From JAFAVZ01 sp036009105 (GTDB taxonomy: Bacteria; Acidobacteriota; Thermoanaerobaculia; Gp7-AA8): a DNA stretch of 11,631 bases. The DNA is taken from positions 1 through 11,631 of the forward strand of contig DASYMJ010000278.1 of NCBI GenBank assembly GCA_036009105.1, in the 5' to 3' direction. Made by a program: the position numbers and the translations under genes. Shown here piece after piece: positions 1 through 4,908 of this stretch (position 1 is the stretch's first letter; every line of letters starts with the position of its first letter). The notes under the pieces were generated by a model. That model was not told the origin of the DNA and searched no databases. It saw only the letters and a program-made list of their open reading frames with translations.

Positions 1-36
1 CAGGGCGCTTGCGAGCATGACTCGGGCTCTCCTCGA

Positions 37-54
37 TATACAACGTATTGTATA
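37..54. promoter_or_regulatory. Inverted repeat upstream of XRE regulator, candidate operator
   Basis: TATACAA and TTGTATA form perfect 7-bp arms around a 4-bp spacer (CGTA). The site lies 36 bp before the start of the XRE-family gene and stands out as AT-rich in GC-rich surroundings. Dimeric HTH proteins of this kind often bind such symmetric sites at their own promoter. Autoregulation is inferred; no clear -35/-10 pair was assigned. Confidence 0.5.
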
Positions 55-90
55 CGCGGAACGTATCAGAGTCAATGCCTTTGGGGCGGC

Positions 91-345
91 ATGGGAGCCG
101 CGCTGAACATTCGGGAAGTGTTCGGCCAGCGGCTGCGCGAACTGCGGCTGCGGCGGAAGCTGACGCAGAAAGACGTGGCTGATCGAGCGGGTCTTCTTCA
201 GCACCACATCAGCCAACTTGAAAACGGCGTGGGAATGCCGACGCTCGCAACGATGCTGAAGCTGGCCGCGGCGATCGGCTGCAAGCCCACTGATCTGCTG
301 ACACCCTTCAATGCCGCCGATCTCTCATCGCTGCTCGAAAAGTGA
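91..345 (+). CDS. XRE/Cro-C1 family helix-turn-helix regulator
   Basis: An 84-residue protein that is essentially one HTH_3 (Cro/C1) DNA-binding domain. The domain spans about residues 11-70, with the helix-turn-helix around LTQKDVADRAGLLQHHISQLENG and the family-typical 'P-T-L-xx-ML-KLA-xx-IGC-xx-TDLL' tail. There is no second domain, so it probably acts as a simple dimeric repressor or as the DNA-binding half of a toxin-antitoxin-like or element-maintenance module; no partner gene is visible within the window. The ATG at 91 is preceded by a G-rich stretch (GGGGCGG) that is only a weak ribosome site. The gene lies on the element side of the tRNA-Asp fragment at 570 and is preceded by an 18-bp inverted repeat at 37-54. 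Family assignment is firm; the specific role is unknown. Confidence 0.85.
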   Translation: MGAALNIREVFGQRLRELRLRRKLTQKDVADRAGLLQHHISQLENGVGMPTLATMLKLAAAIGCKPTDLLTPFNAADLSSLLEK

Positions 346-438
346 GGCGCGAGCGCGCGCCGAGAGCACCGCGAATCGAGCAAATGACCGACTGTTCCAC
401 GGCTCCGGCGACGCCGTTTCAGCACAAAACTTAGTGCA

Positions 439-478
439 CCTTGCGAGTCGCGCGAGACTCGCAAAGTGACTCGCAAGG
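439..478. repeat. Cluster of three 8-10 bp repeats, possible integrase arm or accessory sites
   Basis: CCTTGCGAGT (439-448) is the exact reverse complement of ACTCGCAAGG (469-478). A third copy of the core, ACTCGCAA, lies at 457-464, in direct orientation and 12 bp before the last. A partial copy of the core (TTGCGAG) also occurs at 9-15. Short direct and inverted repeats within about 130 bp of an attachment core resemble arm-type or excisionase sites of tyrosine-integrase elements. That reading is an inference; the repeats themselves are plain. The surrounding 346-569 stretch contains no convincing gene. Confidence 0.45.
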
Positions 479-554
479 TCGCGAGTTCGCGCCGCTAACT
501 TCCTCGGAATCAGCGAGTTATCCCACCCGCTGTAGAACGCTCCCTCTCGAAATA

Positions 555-591
555 CCCGCGACCACGGGGCTGTCACGCCGGAGGTCGCGGG
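555..591. repeat. 9-bp inverted repeat spanning the tRNA fragment boundary
   Basis: CCCGCGACC (555-563) is the exact reverse complement of GGTCGCGGG (583-591), which belongs to the variable loop and T-arm of the tRNA-Asp fragment. The 19-bp spacer contains the anticodon-loop sequence where tRNA homology begins (570). Tyrosine integrases act at inverted core-binding sites around a crossover region, often at the anticodon loop. The spacer is longer than the 6-8 bp overlap normally expected, so the match to a core site is only suggestive. Confidence 0.35.
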
Positions 592-614
592 TTCGAGCCC
601 CGTCGGCCCCGCCA
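570..614 (+). other. 3' half of a tRNA-Asp(GTC) gene, presumptive attachment site
   Basis: From base 570 the sequence reads as the anticodon loop of tRNA-Asp (CTGTCAC, anticodon GTC). It continues with the 3' anticodon strand GCCGG, the variable loop, a T-arm (GCGGG, TTCGAGC, CCCGT), the acceptor strand CGGCCCC, discriminator G and an encoded CCA at 612-614. The five bases before the loop (CGGGG) cannot pair with GCCGG, and no D-arm or 5' acceptor strand precedes it. This is therefore a 3' fragment, not a functional tRNA. tRNA genes are common integration targets, and this fragment looks like the duplicated 3' end left at the distal end of an integrated element lying to the left. Confidence 0.8.
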
Positions 615-617
615 AAT

Positions 618-647
618 CGCCGCCTTTCGGGCGGCGTTCTCATTTCT
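618..647 (+). terminator. Rho-independent terminator of the tRNA-Asp gene
   Basis: A perfect 7-bp GC-only stem (CGCCGCC 618-624, GGCGGCG 630-636) with a 5-base TTTCG loop is followed by the T-rich TTCTCATTTCT. It begins 3 bp after the tRNA CCA, the normal place for a tRNA terminator. This supports the idea that the tRNA 3' end and its flank are original chromosome. Confidence 0.75.
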
Positions 648-1027
648 CCGCATCGCTGAAGGAGTTCTTGTACAGCGCCTTCAGCTTCTCCACATCCTGC
701 TGCTCCGACTCACTGCTCGAGGAGGGGGCCGGCGAGGCGGCCATCGCCGCGATCGTGCGGACGGAGTATTTGTGGACGAAGTCGGGCATCAGTTTGAAGG
801 AGGTAAGGTGATGAGAGGCCCCGCCGCCATCGCGCCGCCGAAGGAGATAGGGCCGCCCCCGGAGCTTTCGCGATGTGAGCGAATGCCGAAGAAGACGAGG
901 CGGAAAGACAGGAAGATCGCGGTGTAGCCAATCGTCTCCCCGTTCTTGTTGTTGATCGCGCCGTCAGCAACATCATGGCGGACGAGATGGCGCCGGAGAG
1001 GAGGCTGAAGACGATGACGGCTCTCGA
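640..1027 (-). pseudogene. Broken DUF4199-like membrane protein gene
   Basis: Pieces of one small membrane protein can be read in three successive minus-strand frames. The first (about 1024-961) gives RAVIVFSLLSGAISSAMMLL, a first membrane segment with no ATG, GTG or TTG before it. The second (about 960-800) gives IGYTAIFLSFRLVFFGIRSH and a Gly-rich 'GGGPISFGGAM' stretch, then stops. The third (about 800-640) gives FKLMPDFVHKYSVRTIAA and LKALYKNSFSDAEK, then stops. The order and motifs resemble DUF4199 proteins, which I recall next to small LuxR regulators like the one 10 bp upstream. Part of the middle and the last membrane segments are missing, and the end runs into the tRNA terminator. Function of the intact family is unknown. 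Sequencing error could explain a frame break, but not both the lost start and the truncated end. Confidence 0.65.
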
Positions 1028-1036
1028 AAGTAGGAA

Positions 1037-1483
1037 TCAGGGGATCAGCCCCAGATCCTTCCCTTTCTGCACCGCCTGGATGCGCCGGTTCACCTGCATC
1101 TTCTCGAAGAGGCGCGAGGAGTGCGTCTTTACCGTGTTCTCCGATACGAACAGCTTCTCGCCGATCTCGCGGTTGCTCAGCCCCTGCGCGATGAGGGCCA
1201 GGATTTCGTGCTCGCGCGCGGTGAGGCCGACTTCCTTCAGCTTCTCCGCGTTGAGGACGAACGGGCCGTCCATGCGCACCGGCACTTCCCGGATGACCAC
1301 GACCTGCTTGGTCCGGGTCCAGCGCAGTCCGAAGTAGATGCCGATCGCCGTGAAGATGAGCGCGACGAGGCCGCCGTACATCTCGGACGGATATTCGTGG
1401 ACGAAGTGCTTGTATTCGATGACCTTCAGCAACGCGATGAGCACGCCGCCGACGGCTCCGTAGAGCACGACCCTTCTGGCCAT
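1037..1483 (-). CDS. Membrane-anchored LuxR-type transcriptional regulator
   Basis: A 148-residue protein with two predicted membrane helices (about residues 6-22 and 37-53), a short linker, and a complete LuxR/GerE helix-turn-helix at about 85-146. The HTH motifs are clear: LTAREHEILALIAQGLSNREI followed by VSENTVKTHSSRLFEKM. It lacks the receiver domain of ordinary NarL-type response regulators, so any signal must come through the membrane part or a partner. The ATG at 1483 lies 11 bp after the stop of the HTH_26-like remnant and the stop lies 10 bp before the DUF4199-like remnant, an operon layout. No strong ribosome site is visible. The frame is intact and all key HTH positions look normal although both neighbours are broken. 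Family call is firm, targets are unknown. Confidence 0.85.
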   Translation of the reverse strand: MARRVVLYGAVGGVLIALLKVIEYKHFVHEYPSEMYGGLVALIFTAIGIYFGLRWTRTKQVVVIREVPVRMDGPFVLNAEKLKEVGLTAREHEILALIAQGLSNREIGEKLFVSENTVKTHSSRLFEKMQVNRRIQAVQKGKDLGLIP

Positions 1484-1494
1484 TGAGAGGAAGT

Positions 1495-1734
1495 CTACCG
1501 CGACCGGTCGGACTCCTCGTCCTCCTCCGGCTCCGGCTCATACGCGAGCAGATCCCCCGGCTGGCAAGCCAGGCGGCGCACAGCTTGGCCAAGGTCCGAA
1601 AACCGCACGCCGCGTACTTTGCCGGAGTGGAAGAGCGGCTGTGCGTCTCGCTCACGCCGATGGGGGGTGGCGGCGAGCTGGCGGGCTTTTAGTTTGCGGG
1701 CGGCGAAGACGGCGTCACTCGTGATCACGATGGG
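1495..1734 (-). pseudogene. Frame-disrupted YozG/HTH_26-like regulator
   Basis: The reading frame opening at GTG 1728 (77 codons) starts as ITSDAVFAARKLKARQLAA and ends with the family-typical tail CQPGDLLAYEPE, but the middle is nonsense. The missing motif GVSETHSR is read in another frame (about 1632-1656). The frame then returns for SGKVRGVRF (about 1598-1627), leaves again for RTLAKLCAA (about 1570-1597), and returns for LACQPGDLL. At least four small indels are needed to explain this. The family normally begins MPIVIT; here PIVIT is readable but the ATG is replaced by CGG. The recognition helix is lost, so DNA binding is unlikely. The piecewise motifs and their order make the origin fairly clear. 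Compensating sequencing errors are an alternative. Confidence 0.65.
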
Positions 1735-1807
1735 CCGCCGTGATGGGCGATGCTCGCCGCCGCCAGTTTACGCGCTGTTCCTCACGCAGCACGAGAAGGG
1801 TTGAATC

Positions 1808-2620
1808 CTACCGCCGCGGCGACGTGCCGGTCGCGGCGCTGACCACGCGCGAGCTCACGATCTTGCCGGCGCTGTCGAGCGTGTACTCGATCACCGCGCC
1901 GGTCGTATCGCGGACCTGCTTGACGGCCTGGCCGGCGGCGTTCGTCGTCTGATTGATCACCTGCATGTCCAGCAGGCGCCCGACGGTGCGGTCGTTCACC
2001 ACCTTGCCGGCCGTATCGAGCGTCCGTTCGACAATGTTCCCCGTCGCGTCCACCGTGCGCTGCACGGTCTGTCCGAGAGTGTTCACGGTCTGGCTCAGCA
2101 GGCCGCCCGGGGCGGTGACGTTGTTGAGCGTCTGCCCCACCGTGCCGACGGTCTGGCTGACCACGCCGCCCGGTTGCAGCGCGGTGTTCGCGACGCCGCC
2201 GACCGTGCTCACCGTGTTGTCCACGGCCGTCAGCAGATTGGTGATGATCTTCGGGTTGTTGTCGATCGTCTGCAGCGTGCGGTCGAGGATCTTCGCCACC
2301 TTGTCCAGGCGGACGATGAGGCGCGCTTCCGCGCCGACGCCGCTGATCTGCAGGCGCACGCGCTCGATGCTCGCCTCCGCGCCGGCATTGAGGACGAGCA
2401 GGTTCGCCACCCGGGCGTCCAGCGCGATCTGCACGTGAACGTTCTGCACCTCGAGGCGGATGTCGTCCACGGAGAGGTTGGGCACATCGACGAGCACGTC
2501 GGGCTGGGCATTCGTCCCCGCCCCGACGCTTTCCCGCGCCACGGCCGATGCGGTACGGCGCTGCTGCGCGAGCGCCGGAAGGGCGGTGAGGAGACAGAGG
2601 ATGAGGATTGTCTTTTTCAT
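1808..2620 (-). CDS. Secreted protein with conserved N-terminal domain and 11-residue repeats (paralogue 1)
   Basis: A 270-residue exported protein of unknown function. Residues 1-19 form a typical signal peptide (KK, hydrophobic core, ALA-QQ cleavage region). Residues 41-130 form a conserved, mostly beta-strand-like domain ending in VRLDKVAKILDRTLQTID. Residues 141-262 hold ten 11-residue units with glycine at 141, 151/152, 162, 172/173, 183, 194, 205, then 230, 241, 252 and hydrophobic residues near unit positions 4 and 8. It is the downstream copy of a tandem duplication: about 75% identity (165 of 220, ungapped, hand count) with the neighbouring gene. It lacks that copy's 60-residue Thr/Gln/Pro-rich insert after the signal peptide. 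Start ATG 2620 has GGAG about 6 bp upstream; only 12 bp separate it from the preceding stop, so it is the last gene of a three-gene operon. Confidence 0.8.
   Translation of the reverse strand: MKKTILILCLLTALPALAQQRRTASAVARESVGAGTNAQPDVLVDVPNLSVDDIRLEVQNVHVQIALDARVANLLVLNAGAEASIERVRLQISGVGAEARLIVRLDKVAKILDRTLQTIDNNPKIITNLLTAVDNTVSTVGGVANTALQPGGVVSQTVGTVGQTLNNVTAPGGLLSQTVNTLGQTVQRTVDATGNIVERTLDTAGKVVNDRTVGRLLDMQVINQTTNAAGQAVKQVRDTTGAVIEYTLDSAGKIVSSRVVSAATGTSPRR
1835..2200 (-). repeat. Ten 33-bp coding units (11-residue repeat) in paralogue 1
   Basis: Seven consecutive units (glycines 141 to 205) and, after a short spacer, three more (glycines 230, 241, 252). Unit consensus is roughly G-[QNK]-x-[VIL]-x-x-[TV]-[VLI]-x-x-x. 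Every glycine position matches the paralogue, offset by 60 residues. Confidence 0.7.
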
Positions 2621-3319
2621 GGTCGTCTCCGGTCAGCGGGGCTGATTCCCGGCCTGGCTCACGATGCGAGAGCTCACGATCTTCCCGGCGCTGTCGAGGG
2701 TGTACTCGAGCAGGTTGCCGCTGCTGTCTCGCACCTGTTTGACCGCCTGGCCGGCGGCATTCGTCGTCTGGTTGATCACCGGCAGGTCGAGCAGCCGTCC
2801 CACCGTCTTCTCGTTGACCAGCTTCCCGGTCGTGTCCAGGGTGCGATCCACGATGTTGCCGGTAGCGTCGAGGGTACGGGTGACCGTCTGCCCGAGGGTG
2901 TTGACCGTCTGGGTCAGGACGCCGCCCGGGGCCGTGACGTTGTTGAGCGTCTGCCCGACCGTTCCCACCGTCTGGCTGACCACGCCGCCCGGCTGGAGGG
3001 CCGTATTCGCCACGTTGCCGACCGTTCCCACGGTGTTGTTGACGGTATTGAGGAGGCGGTTCAGCAGCTCCGGATTCTTGTCGATCGTGGTGAGGGTACG
3101 ATCGAGGATCTTCGCCACGTTGTCCAGCCTGACGACGAGATAGGCCTCGGCCTGCACGCCGCGGATCTCCAGTTTCACCCGGCCGATGTGCGCGTCCGCT
3201 CCGGCCTTGAGCGAGACGAGGTTGGCCAGGCGCGCATCGAGCGCGAGATGGACGTCCACGTTGTCGACGTCGAGCAGGATCTGATCGACGTGGAGATCGG
3301 GCACCTCCAGATAGACATC
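1841..3319 (-). repeat. Tandem gene duplication (two units of about 660 bp)
   Basis: Codons 41-260 of the downstream gene (1841-2500) align without gaps to codons 101-320 of the upstream gene (2660-3319), an 819-bp offset. The most conserved part is ALQPGGVVSQTVGTVGQT and onward, identical for stretches of more than 20 residues. The N-terminal domains are more diverged, so the copies are an old duplication with the repeat region kept under constraint or gene conversion. Confidence 0.8.
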
Positions 3320-3619
3320 CGAGGTCGCCGCGAACTTCGCGCGGTCCTCGGGCGACATGGTCGGCGTGCGGCGCTGCGTCGTCGCCGTTCCGTTGCTGCG
3401 TGCGGCGGGGTCGCTGGTGAACGGCGCGCGCGGCGCGGCCGGCTCCTGAATCTGCCCGGTGCCGCTCTGCGTCTGCTGGCCGGTCGCCGTGGCGTTGATC
3501 GAGGTGTTGCGATCCCCCCGGTTGACGCTTGTGGTCGCCGGTTGCGGCGTGGGGGGCTGCTGCGCGGCCAGACCGCCGGCGAGCAGGAAAGCGCCCATCA
3601 GAGCTACCTTCTGTTTCAT
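2633..3619 (-). CDS. Secreted protein with conserved domain and 11-residue repeats (paralogue 2)
   Basis: A 328-residue exported protein, the larger copy of the duplicated pair. The signal peptide is residues 1-19 (MKQK, hydrophobic core, AAQ). Residues 20-95 are low-complexity, rich in Thr, Gln, Pro and Asn, and probably disordered. Residues 101-190 form the conserved domain (VYLEVPDLHVDQILLDVDN, then VRLDNVAKILDRTLTTID). Residues 201-322 carry ten 11-residue units with glycines at 201, 211/212, 222, 232/233, 243, 254, 265, 290, 301 and 312. The ATG at 3619 has a strong ribosome site (GGAGGAGA, about 5 bp before), the best in this operon. The preceding gene stops 17 bp upstream and the next starts 12 bp downstream. 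No membrane anchor, lipobox or catalytic motif is visible. A cell-surface, periplasmic or structural role is possible but unproven. Confidence 0.82.
   Translation of the reverse strand: MKQKVALMGAFLLAGGLAAQQPPTPQPATTSVNRGDRNTSINATATGQQTQSGTGQIQEPAAPRAPFTSDPAARSNGTATTQRRTPTMSPEDRAKFAATSDVYLEVPDLHVDQILLDVDNVDVHLALDARLANLVSLKAGADAHIGRVKLEIRGVQAEAYLVVRLDNVAKILDRTLTTIDKNPELLNRLLNTVNNTVGTVGNVANTALQPGGVVSQTVGTVGQTLNNVTAPGGVLTQTVNTLGQTVTRTLDATGNIVDRTLDTTGKLVNEKTVGRLLDLPVINQTTNAAGQAVKQVRDSSGNLLEYTLDSAGKIVSSRIVSQAGNQPR
2654..3019 (-). repeat. Ten 33-bp coding units (11-residue repeat) in paralogue 2
   Basis: Examples of units are GQTVTRTLDAT, GNIVDRTLDTT, GNLLEYTLDSA and GKIVSSRIVSQ. Seven are consecutive (glycines 201-265) and three follow a 14-residue spacer (290-312). 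An 11-residue period equals three alpha-helical turns, which puts the hydrophobic positions on one face; a beta arrangement cannot be excluded. Confidence 0.7.
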
Positions 3620-3636
3620 CGTCTCCTCCGCTCTCT

Positions 3637-4023
3637 TCAGCGTTTTGATTTCTTGCGAGTGGCCGGTTTCCGCTCCGGTGACGGCGGTGCCGGGGGCGGG
3701 CCGAGGGCTTCGTCGAGGATCTTTTCGATATCGGGCAAGGTGCTGGTGATGGTGAGGCGGATGCCGATGTCGCGGTAGGTGACGTACGGCTGCACCCGCT
3801 CGGGCAGGTTCTGCCGGTCGCTGCGATCGACGGTCAGCGCCGGCCGGCCATTGACCGCTCCGATGGCGGTGACGCTCACCGGGCCGACCTGGTCGAAGCG
3901 GAGTTCACGGGCGCGGACGGTGGCGAAGATCGCCACGTCCGGCTGCGGCTTCGGCTGTGACTGCGGCTGGGCCTGCGACGCGCCGGTGGCGAGCAAGACG
4001 AGCAGAATGCCAGCGCCGCGCAT
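3637..4023 (-). CDS. Small exported protein of unknown function, first gene of secreted-protein operon
   Basis: A 128-residue protein with a signal peptide (about residues 1-18, ending ASQAQ), a short Pro/Gln/Lys-rich linker, a compact domain at about 31-107 and a basic tail ending in RKKSKR. The domain contains FATVRARELRFDQVGPVSV and YVTYRDIGIRLTITSTLPDI followed by EKILDEAL. The end of this domain (IRLTITS...DIEKILDEAL) is faintly like the VRLDNVAKILDRTL segment of the two paralogues downstream, which may hint at a shared fold or interaction; the similarity is too short to prove homology. ATG 4023 is chosen because the signal peptide begins there; a GTG two codons upstream is possible, and neither has a good ribosome site. 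Stop lies 17 bp before the next gene. The gene is divergent from the efflux regulator. Confidence 0.72.
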   Translation of the reverse strand: MRGAGILLVLLATGASQAQPQSQPKPQPDVAIFATVRARELRFDQVGPVSVTAIGAVNGRPALTVDRSDRQNLPERVQPYVTYRDIGIRLTITSTLPDIEKILDEALGPPPAPPSPERKPATRKKSKR

Positions 4024-4035
4024 GTTCACCGAAAC

Positions 4036-4245
4036 GTAGCATGGATCGTTCCAGCGGGCGCCGAGTCGCCTGCAAGTTCCACCACGACCGGCCGCGCGTT
4101 GCATCTGCGCGACGTGCCGCCGGCCGGGGTCCGCGCCATCCTCACCGGCCACTCGCACTACGATCACTTCGGCGACGTACCGGTGGTGGCGGCCCGCGCA
4201 TCCGCGGCCGCGATCTACGTGCGGGGGAGCAGGCCGGTTCCGCAG
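4036..4245 (+). pseudogene. Fragment of a metallo-beta-lactamase-fold hydrolase
   Basis: The plus frame through this stretch reads ALHLRDVPPAGVRAILTGHS followed by HYDHFGDVPVVAARASAAAI. HSHYDH (4150-4167) matches the HxHxDH zinc-binding motif of the metallo-beta-lactamase fold, preceded by the expected hydrophobic strand. About 65 codons remain: no N-terminal strands with a proper start, and none of the later histidine or aspartate ligands. The frame stays open into the TetR gene, so gene callers may report an artificial 269-residue fusion using TTG 4099. A truncated relic is the simplest explanation. The fragment occupies most of the space between the divergent operons. Confidence 0.6.
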
Positions 4246-4250
4246 CCATG

Positions 4251-4306
4251 TGACCATCCGGTCAACAACAATGACCACTCGGTCACTTTGATGTACCATG
4301 CGGTCG
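4251..4306. promoter_or_regulatory. Three phased palindromic operators upstream of TetR gene
   Basis: TGACCATCCGGTCA (4251-4264) and TGACCACTCGGTCA (4272-4285) are perfect 5-bp palindromes with a 4-bp spacer. A weaker third copy with the core ACC-ATGC-GGT lies at 4293-4306 across the regulator start. Start-to-start spacing is exactly 21 bp both times, about two helical turns, so all three face the same side of the DNA. TetR-family repressors often bind symmetric sites of this type at their own promoter. Autorepression of the efflux operon is inferred. Confidence 0.72.
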
Positions 4307-4908
4307 CTTTGCGCACGAAAGAGGACGTGGTGGAGGAGTTCCGCAAGCAGTCCATCTGCGATGCGGCCATGCGGGTGGTGGCCCGGAAGGGGCTGGCCAG
4401 CGTCACGGTGCAGGACATCGCGGACGAGGCGGGGGTGGCCAAGGGCACGGTCTACATCTACTTCGACTCGCGCGAGGAGATCATCGCCCGGACCATGGAT
4501 GGCGCCACCGAGAAACTGGTGGAGAAGCTCTCCGTGGCGTGCAGAGGGTGTCGGACCTTCCGGGAAGTCCTCGAGCAGCGGGTGAGAACGCAGCTCCTCC
4601 ATTTCGAGGAGAACCGCGACTTCTTCCGCCTCTACCTGGCCATGGCCGAGCCGTTCGGCGAGCGGAGGCTGAAGAAGCATCCCACCTACCTGACCTACCT
4701 CAAGCAGCTGGAAAAGCTGATCGGCGCGGCGATCGAGAGAAAAGAGATCGTGGCCAAAGACGTGGGGAGGCTGGCCATCGCCATCTCCTCCGTGGTCCGG
4801 GAGATCGTGCTGCATCGCATCATCGAGCGGGAGCCGCCGCCGCTCGAGGAGGACGTGACCTTCGCCGTCGATTTCATCATGCGCGGCATTTCCGAGGAGA
4901 AACGATGA
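4291..4908 (+). CDS. TetR-family regulator of the RND efflux operon
   Basis: A 205-residue TetR/AcrR-type repressor. The N-terminal HTH lies at about residues 17-65, with VQDIADEAGVAKGTVYIYF as the helix-turn-helix. The C-terminal ligand-binding and dimerisation part (about 70-200) is divergent, as usual. It is expected to repress the downstream pump and release on binding a pump substrate. I chose ATG 4291 because the family starts just before the RTKEDVVEEFR helix; the longer open frame upstream belongs to a metallo-beta-lactamase relic. There is no ribosome site before 4291 and operator sites overlap the start, so the mRNA could be leaderless; TTG 4309 is a weaker alternative. Its TGA overlaps the ATG of the adaptor gene (ATGA 4905-4908), indicating translational coupling. 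Confidence 0.88.
   Translation: MYHAVALRTKEDVVEEFRKQSICDAAMRVVARKGLASVTVQDIADEAGVAKGTVYIYFDSREEIIARTMDGATEKLVEKLSVACRGCRTFREVLEQRVRTQLLHFEENRDFFRLYLAMAEPFGERRLKKHPTYLTYLKQLEKLIGAAIERKEIVAKDVGRLAIAISSVVREIVLHRIIEREPPPLEEDVTFAVDFIMRGISEEKR

Noticed and set aside
439..478. CRISPR-like array
   Set aside because: The repeats are only 8-10 bp, with mixed orientation and 4-8 bp spacers.
570..614. A complete tRNA gene
   Set aside because: The anticodon 5' strand, D-arm and 5' acceptor strand are absent; GGGGCTG before the loop could mimic an acceptor strand, but no cloverleaf forms.
325..615. Minus-strand frame beginning MAGPTGLEPATSGVT
   Set aside because: This string is the antisense translation of a tRNA-Asp 3' half and is a familiar spurious prediction. 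The rest shows no domain.
1740..1807. Terminator after the secreted-protein operon
   Set aside because: No stable GC stem followed by a T-run was found on the minus strand in this gap.
2654..2872. RHS/YD-type beta-hairpin repeats (EYTLDSAGKIV resembles YxxDxxGxL)
   Set aside because: The spacing is a strict 11 residues with glycine phasing and without the conserved tyrosines. RHS repeats are longer (about 20 residues) and occur in very large proteins.
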